Source of the DNA: Branchiostoma floridae
Taxonomy: Eukaryota > Chordata > Leptocardii > Amphioxiformes > Branchiostomatidae
Length of the DNA stretch: 64,000 nucleotides
Assembly: GCF_000003815.2 (NCBI RefSeq)
Contig: NC_049989.1
Coordinates: 4,238,524 to 4,302,523 of the forward strand
Direction: 5' to 3'
Position numbers and translations under genes: made by a program. A model generated the notes under the pieces. It was not told where the DNA came from and searched no databases. It worked only from the letters and a program-made list of their open reading frames with translations. Shown here piece by piece: positions 60,943-64,000 of the stretch; the stretch's first letter is position 1; every line of letters begins with the position of its first letter.

Positions 60943-62427
60943 AAAAAACTACAGAGACGTACTAAATGTGTCAAAAACATGCATAAAGGATGGTGAATGA
61001 GCCATGTCCAAAATTTGCTTTGAGATTAACTGGTATGCTGCCAATGATATATTTCATTATCTACATGTAATTCTGGATGCTCACCAAAAATTGCCCAAAA
61101 AAACATGTTTTCGAAACTCTTGAAAAGCAGGTCAAAGATGCTGCTTCTTCCACTTAACCCTCTTAATGTCACAGTTACTAAAGTTATTATATAAATGTAG
61201 ACAGGTCAGGTAAACAATCGGTCATTGTTCTGTGAAGTTGCTCCGCGGCCCTCAGTCATCTCTTTTGTTGTCCTGATCTCATCTGATTTCATCATCCCTG
61301 CTCCTAATCAGGCAGATTGGGAGAAAATCTGCCTCATCAGTCAAACGTGTCCCGCGGGACGACAGGACAATCACTGTTTCTCCCTGTCAATTATAGTGGG
61401 GAGACCTGGGACTTCATTATAGGGTGTAGAAATCTGGCTTCATCTAACACCGCTGACAGAATGATCGATCAGCGCTGATCAAGTTCCTGGAAAATCAGAT
61501 GTGGTTAGAGGAAATTTGACCATTATCAATCAGATGGAGTCCTCCGAGTGTTGACAAGCTTGGGTTCCTTAGTCAAGTAATGCTGAAAATAGCAACTCTT
61601 GACTTGGCCAATATCTGAAAATGTATTAGTAGCAAATTTATGCATCTGTTTTCTTCTCAAAAGGAAAATCTTGATGCTAATCTGCTAATATGTTGGTTAT
61701 TACTATATTGTATTATCAATTATATTATGTTATCAATTGATCCATGAGTAATATAAGAAATCAATGTGAAAGACAGAATGTCAAGTGTTGGTGTGAATAT
61801 CATCATATGTGGCTACAGAAATGTACATGGAAAGCTGTTTTGTGACAAGAAACGAAAACAGATGCCTTTTGGTCACTAAAGCATTGAACATTCATTAGAA
61901 TTGAGCAGTGATGTAAGTCTTCATTACATGCAAATCCTGATAAAAAGCTCTACCGAACCCGGCAGATTGCAGCAGAATGCCCCCAGCCTGCCAAGTTTGC
62001 ATCCACATGCAAACATAGCAATTAATGTGTATTATGGAGGAACCCCATTGATAAGAAGGTGCTCATTATAGGGTAATACCTGGCAATTTGTAAAGCTGCC
62101 GTGACAGGGTGATGGATGGACACCAACTCACCCTAGCCACAGGTGGTGTTCCAGCAGACTGATGGGAATCCTGGGGTAAGTGCACCTGGGAGCAAGGTAA
62201 ATCCTGATATCGGCCATTTTTGCTGCTGCTGAATGTCTTTCTTTGGTTTGGACATATCTTCTTGAAATGTACTTACATTCTACTTACACTGGAACAGATG
62301 TGCATTTACCCTCGGCCTCCATCCCAACATGCCCTGTGAACTTAACATCTACGCCATATAATACCTGCCTTCATATTATTGCTCCAATTTACATATGGCT
62401 GAAAAATATTGAGTAACACTGTATATG

Positions 62428-62536
62428 TAGCTTGACTAAATCTTGCTTATAGCAGCCTGCCCCACATCTGCCGGCCTCCTCTGCCGGAAGGGGCAAATTT
62501 CAGACATGGACAGCAGAGTTTGTGTTACACACACTA
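62428..62536. mobile_element. 109-bp element, copy 2 of the family at 3339
   Basis: It starts TAGCTTGACTAAATC and ends GTTACACACACTA, with interior matches ttatagcagcc and cagagtttgtgttacac to the copy at 3339-3452. The flanks are ctgtatatg (62419-62427) and ctgtgtatg (62537-62545), a 9-bp duplication with one mismatch. The same ends and duplication length in two places fix the element borders. Confidence 0.78.
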
Positions 62537-62799
62537 CTGTGTATGTAGTCAGACCGGTATACATGTATATCTGTAGCAAAAGCTTGATGGCTTTAGTTTA
62601 TCCTCAATGGATCTGGCTGTTAGCGTTCATTAAAGCCTTTGTAGTGAGCTGGTTTCTTATGGAAAAGTTTGTTGAAACTCAAGTTAAGTTGAACATGAAA
62701 TGGGTGTGGTGCTGGCTGTCGATGTATGATCTATCTTTATGGCCCACCTGTCCTAAATCTTCCATCTCCAGCGGGACCGCATGCCCGTGCCCTGAGCAG

Positions 62800-63118
62800 T
62801 GACCATGCACTTCCAGTAATGTCAGACCCTCCCTGGAGCCCCTCCCAAAAAGGTTACTGGCCAAAAGGTTGCCGCAAAATCAGGAGTCAGCGACCCAGGA
62901 TGTGATTAGACGGCCATGGCAGACCAAGTGGAAAGTCCGCCAGGACTTGGCCCAGTCCCCACAGACAGCAACAGTGTTGCCCCTCTGCGACCAGTGGTAC
63001 TTAGCGCTAATGTCACTTGCTCTCTGGAGCTCCAAACAAAAAGGTTGCTGGTCAAATGTCTCGTTAAGAATCGGGAGGACAGTCAGCCATGAAAGCCATA
63101 TGATTAGGTGGACCTGAC
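62800..63118. repeat. Diverged ~195-bp duplication
   Basis: taatgtcagaccctccctgg, then ggagccc, aaaaaggttactggccaaa and gtgattagacgg, recurs as taatgtcacttgctctctgg, ggagctc, aaaaaggttgctggtcaaa and atgattaggtgg. Overlapping frames of 60-119 codons on both strands are not coding by any other sign. Confidence 0.6.
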
Positions 63119-64000
63119 AACCGGCTCTCTGTAGATGCTTTTTTCATTATCGCCGAACTGCAATGGTGTTAAAGATAAATGAAACACTTAGAAAGGTAAT
63201 GTTCTTAGGCTTAGAGAAAAGACCCAAGGAATTAGACTGAAGAATGTTTTCCTTTGAATACATCAGAGGTTACAGATTAGGATACATCATGATGTCCATG
63301 ATGCTGACCTTAGCTTTCAACCAACACTCCTCAGCGTTGTGCTTCACTTTATAGTTTTAGGAAAGTAGTTTTTGTGAACTGTGCCAAAAACCTCCACAGT
63401 TCATGATTGGAGTGATGTTACATTGTGTATAATAGCCATCACACTGAAGAAAAAGAGTGGCCGTGCAAAAGATAATCTCAGATGATCTGCTTTTACAACC
63501 ACAAAGAAGAACCCTTGATGGCACCGTGAATTGCCCAAACAAATGACAGCAGAACATGGCAGACAGTGAGTGCTGATTTAGGTCACATTTTGTAACCTTG
63601 CTGAGTTGCATAACCTTTGAAAAAGCAAAGGGCAGCAATAACATAAGCTAGCTTGTCAAAAAAAGTAGTAATGAAATGATGATTTATGATAGTTAGTTCT
63701 GACATTACAGACTAGGGGCTGATTGTCTGTTTAATAGATTAGGGTAGGAGTCTAATTGCAAGGTTGTAACAAGGACATTTTACTTTCAAGCCCGTAATCA
63801 CTATAAGATTAGATAAAATCCTGCAGTAAAATTGTGATTACGATTCTTATCTGCACATAGAAGTTATGGCCATCAGAAGTTCTGTATTGGCTATGTGTAT
63901 GGGTGAAGAAAGCCAAGTAGAATGCGTAGTTGGGGATTTGGGTGAAAGATTTAGACTCCTTGTATTCCCCATATGACCTGTCCATGGAAGCAAATGTGTG

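Larger units (their letters stand above)
56722..64000 (+). other. Intron downstream of exon E (continues past the window)
   Basis: No acceptor followed by an acidic Ser/Asp-rich exon, the vertebrate continuation after the exon E match, was found before the window ends. The tract contains candidate exon D at 58032, an octamer-bearing repeat relic near 56980-57140, tandem duplications at 60434 and 62815, and a 109-bp mobile element at 62428. The stretches 58200-60430, 60950-62420 and 63130-64000 hold nothing else I can name. One frame at 58948-59172 reads like protein but has no ATG and no convincing splice sites. Confidence 0.55.

Noticed and set aside
1-64000. CRISPR arrays, bacterial operons, rRNA genes or viral genes
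   Set aside because: Looked for and not seen; repeats are eukaryotic mobile elements and tandem duplications without spacer structure.

Overview
The window is animal nuclear DNA: about 40% G+C by eye, no bacterial-style operons, dense short mobile elements, and coding sequence confined to a few short exons with GT/AG borders. Several repeat families (the 'ctagttcacctttatcc' MITE, the 'tactgtaaatgca' MITE with 'accgcgaac' interior, the 'ataactcgagaacg' repeat next to a GTCT run) are ones I associate with amphioxus, so Branchiostoma is my best guess (about 70%). That rests on memory, not on a search.

The recognisable gene is the 5' half of an AUTS2/FBRSL1/FBRS-family gene on the + strand. Exon C (53030-53137) ends in HRASSRDRLSD. 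After a 3.5 kb intron, a 36-bp micro-exon E (56686-56721) continues ASTHSSSGRGYM. Joined, these match the vertebrate AUTS2 segment HRSSSRERLSD / SSAPSSLGTGYF. Exon A (11057-11170) is a basic, phase-0 exon in the right place to be the preceding AUTS2 exon. Two further ATG-containing candidates with phase-0 donors, B (50427-50516) and D (58032-58058), look like alternative first exons. Human AUTS2 also has a 5' half with very large introns; here the A-to-C intron spans about 42 kb. The exons coding the AUTS2 N-terminus and those after exon E were not found and probably lie outside the window.

Layout: 0-2.1 kb holds a CCAAT/YY1-type promoter-like block and several tandem repeats; 2.6-9.2 kb holds nested MITEs, a 24-bp perfect hairpin and interstitial TTAGGG; exon A is at 11 kb; 12-31 kb is intron with a foldback element (16.4-17.1 kb), an octamer-rich repeat with a nested 659-bp DNA transposon (23.4-25 kb), a non-LTR retrotransposon 3' end (29.3 kb) and GC-richer candidate regulatory islands; 31-50 kb holds a 1031-bp hAT-type element (35.6-36.6 kb) and another regulatory-looking island (40.1-40.65 kb); 50-58 kb holds exons B, C, E and D and a possibly decayed coding tract; 58-64 kb is intron with tandem duplications and a second copy of a 110-bp element.

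The strongest new observations are mobile elements whose target-site duplications, and in some cases empty sites, can be read inside the window, a micro-exon, and possible alternative starts inside a neurodevelopmental-type gene. No prokaryotic system, CRISPR array or virus was seen.
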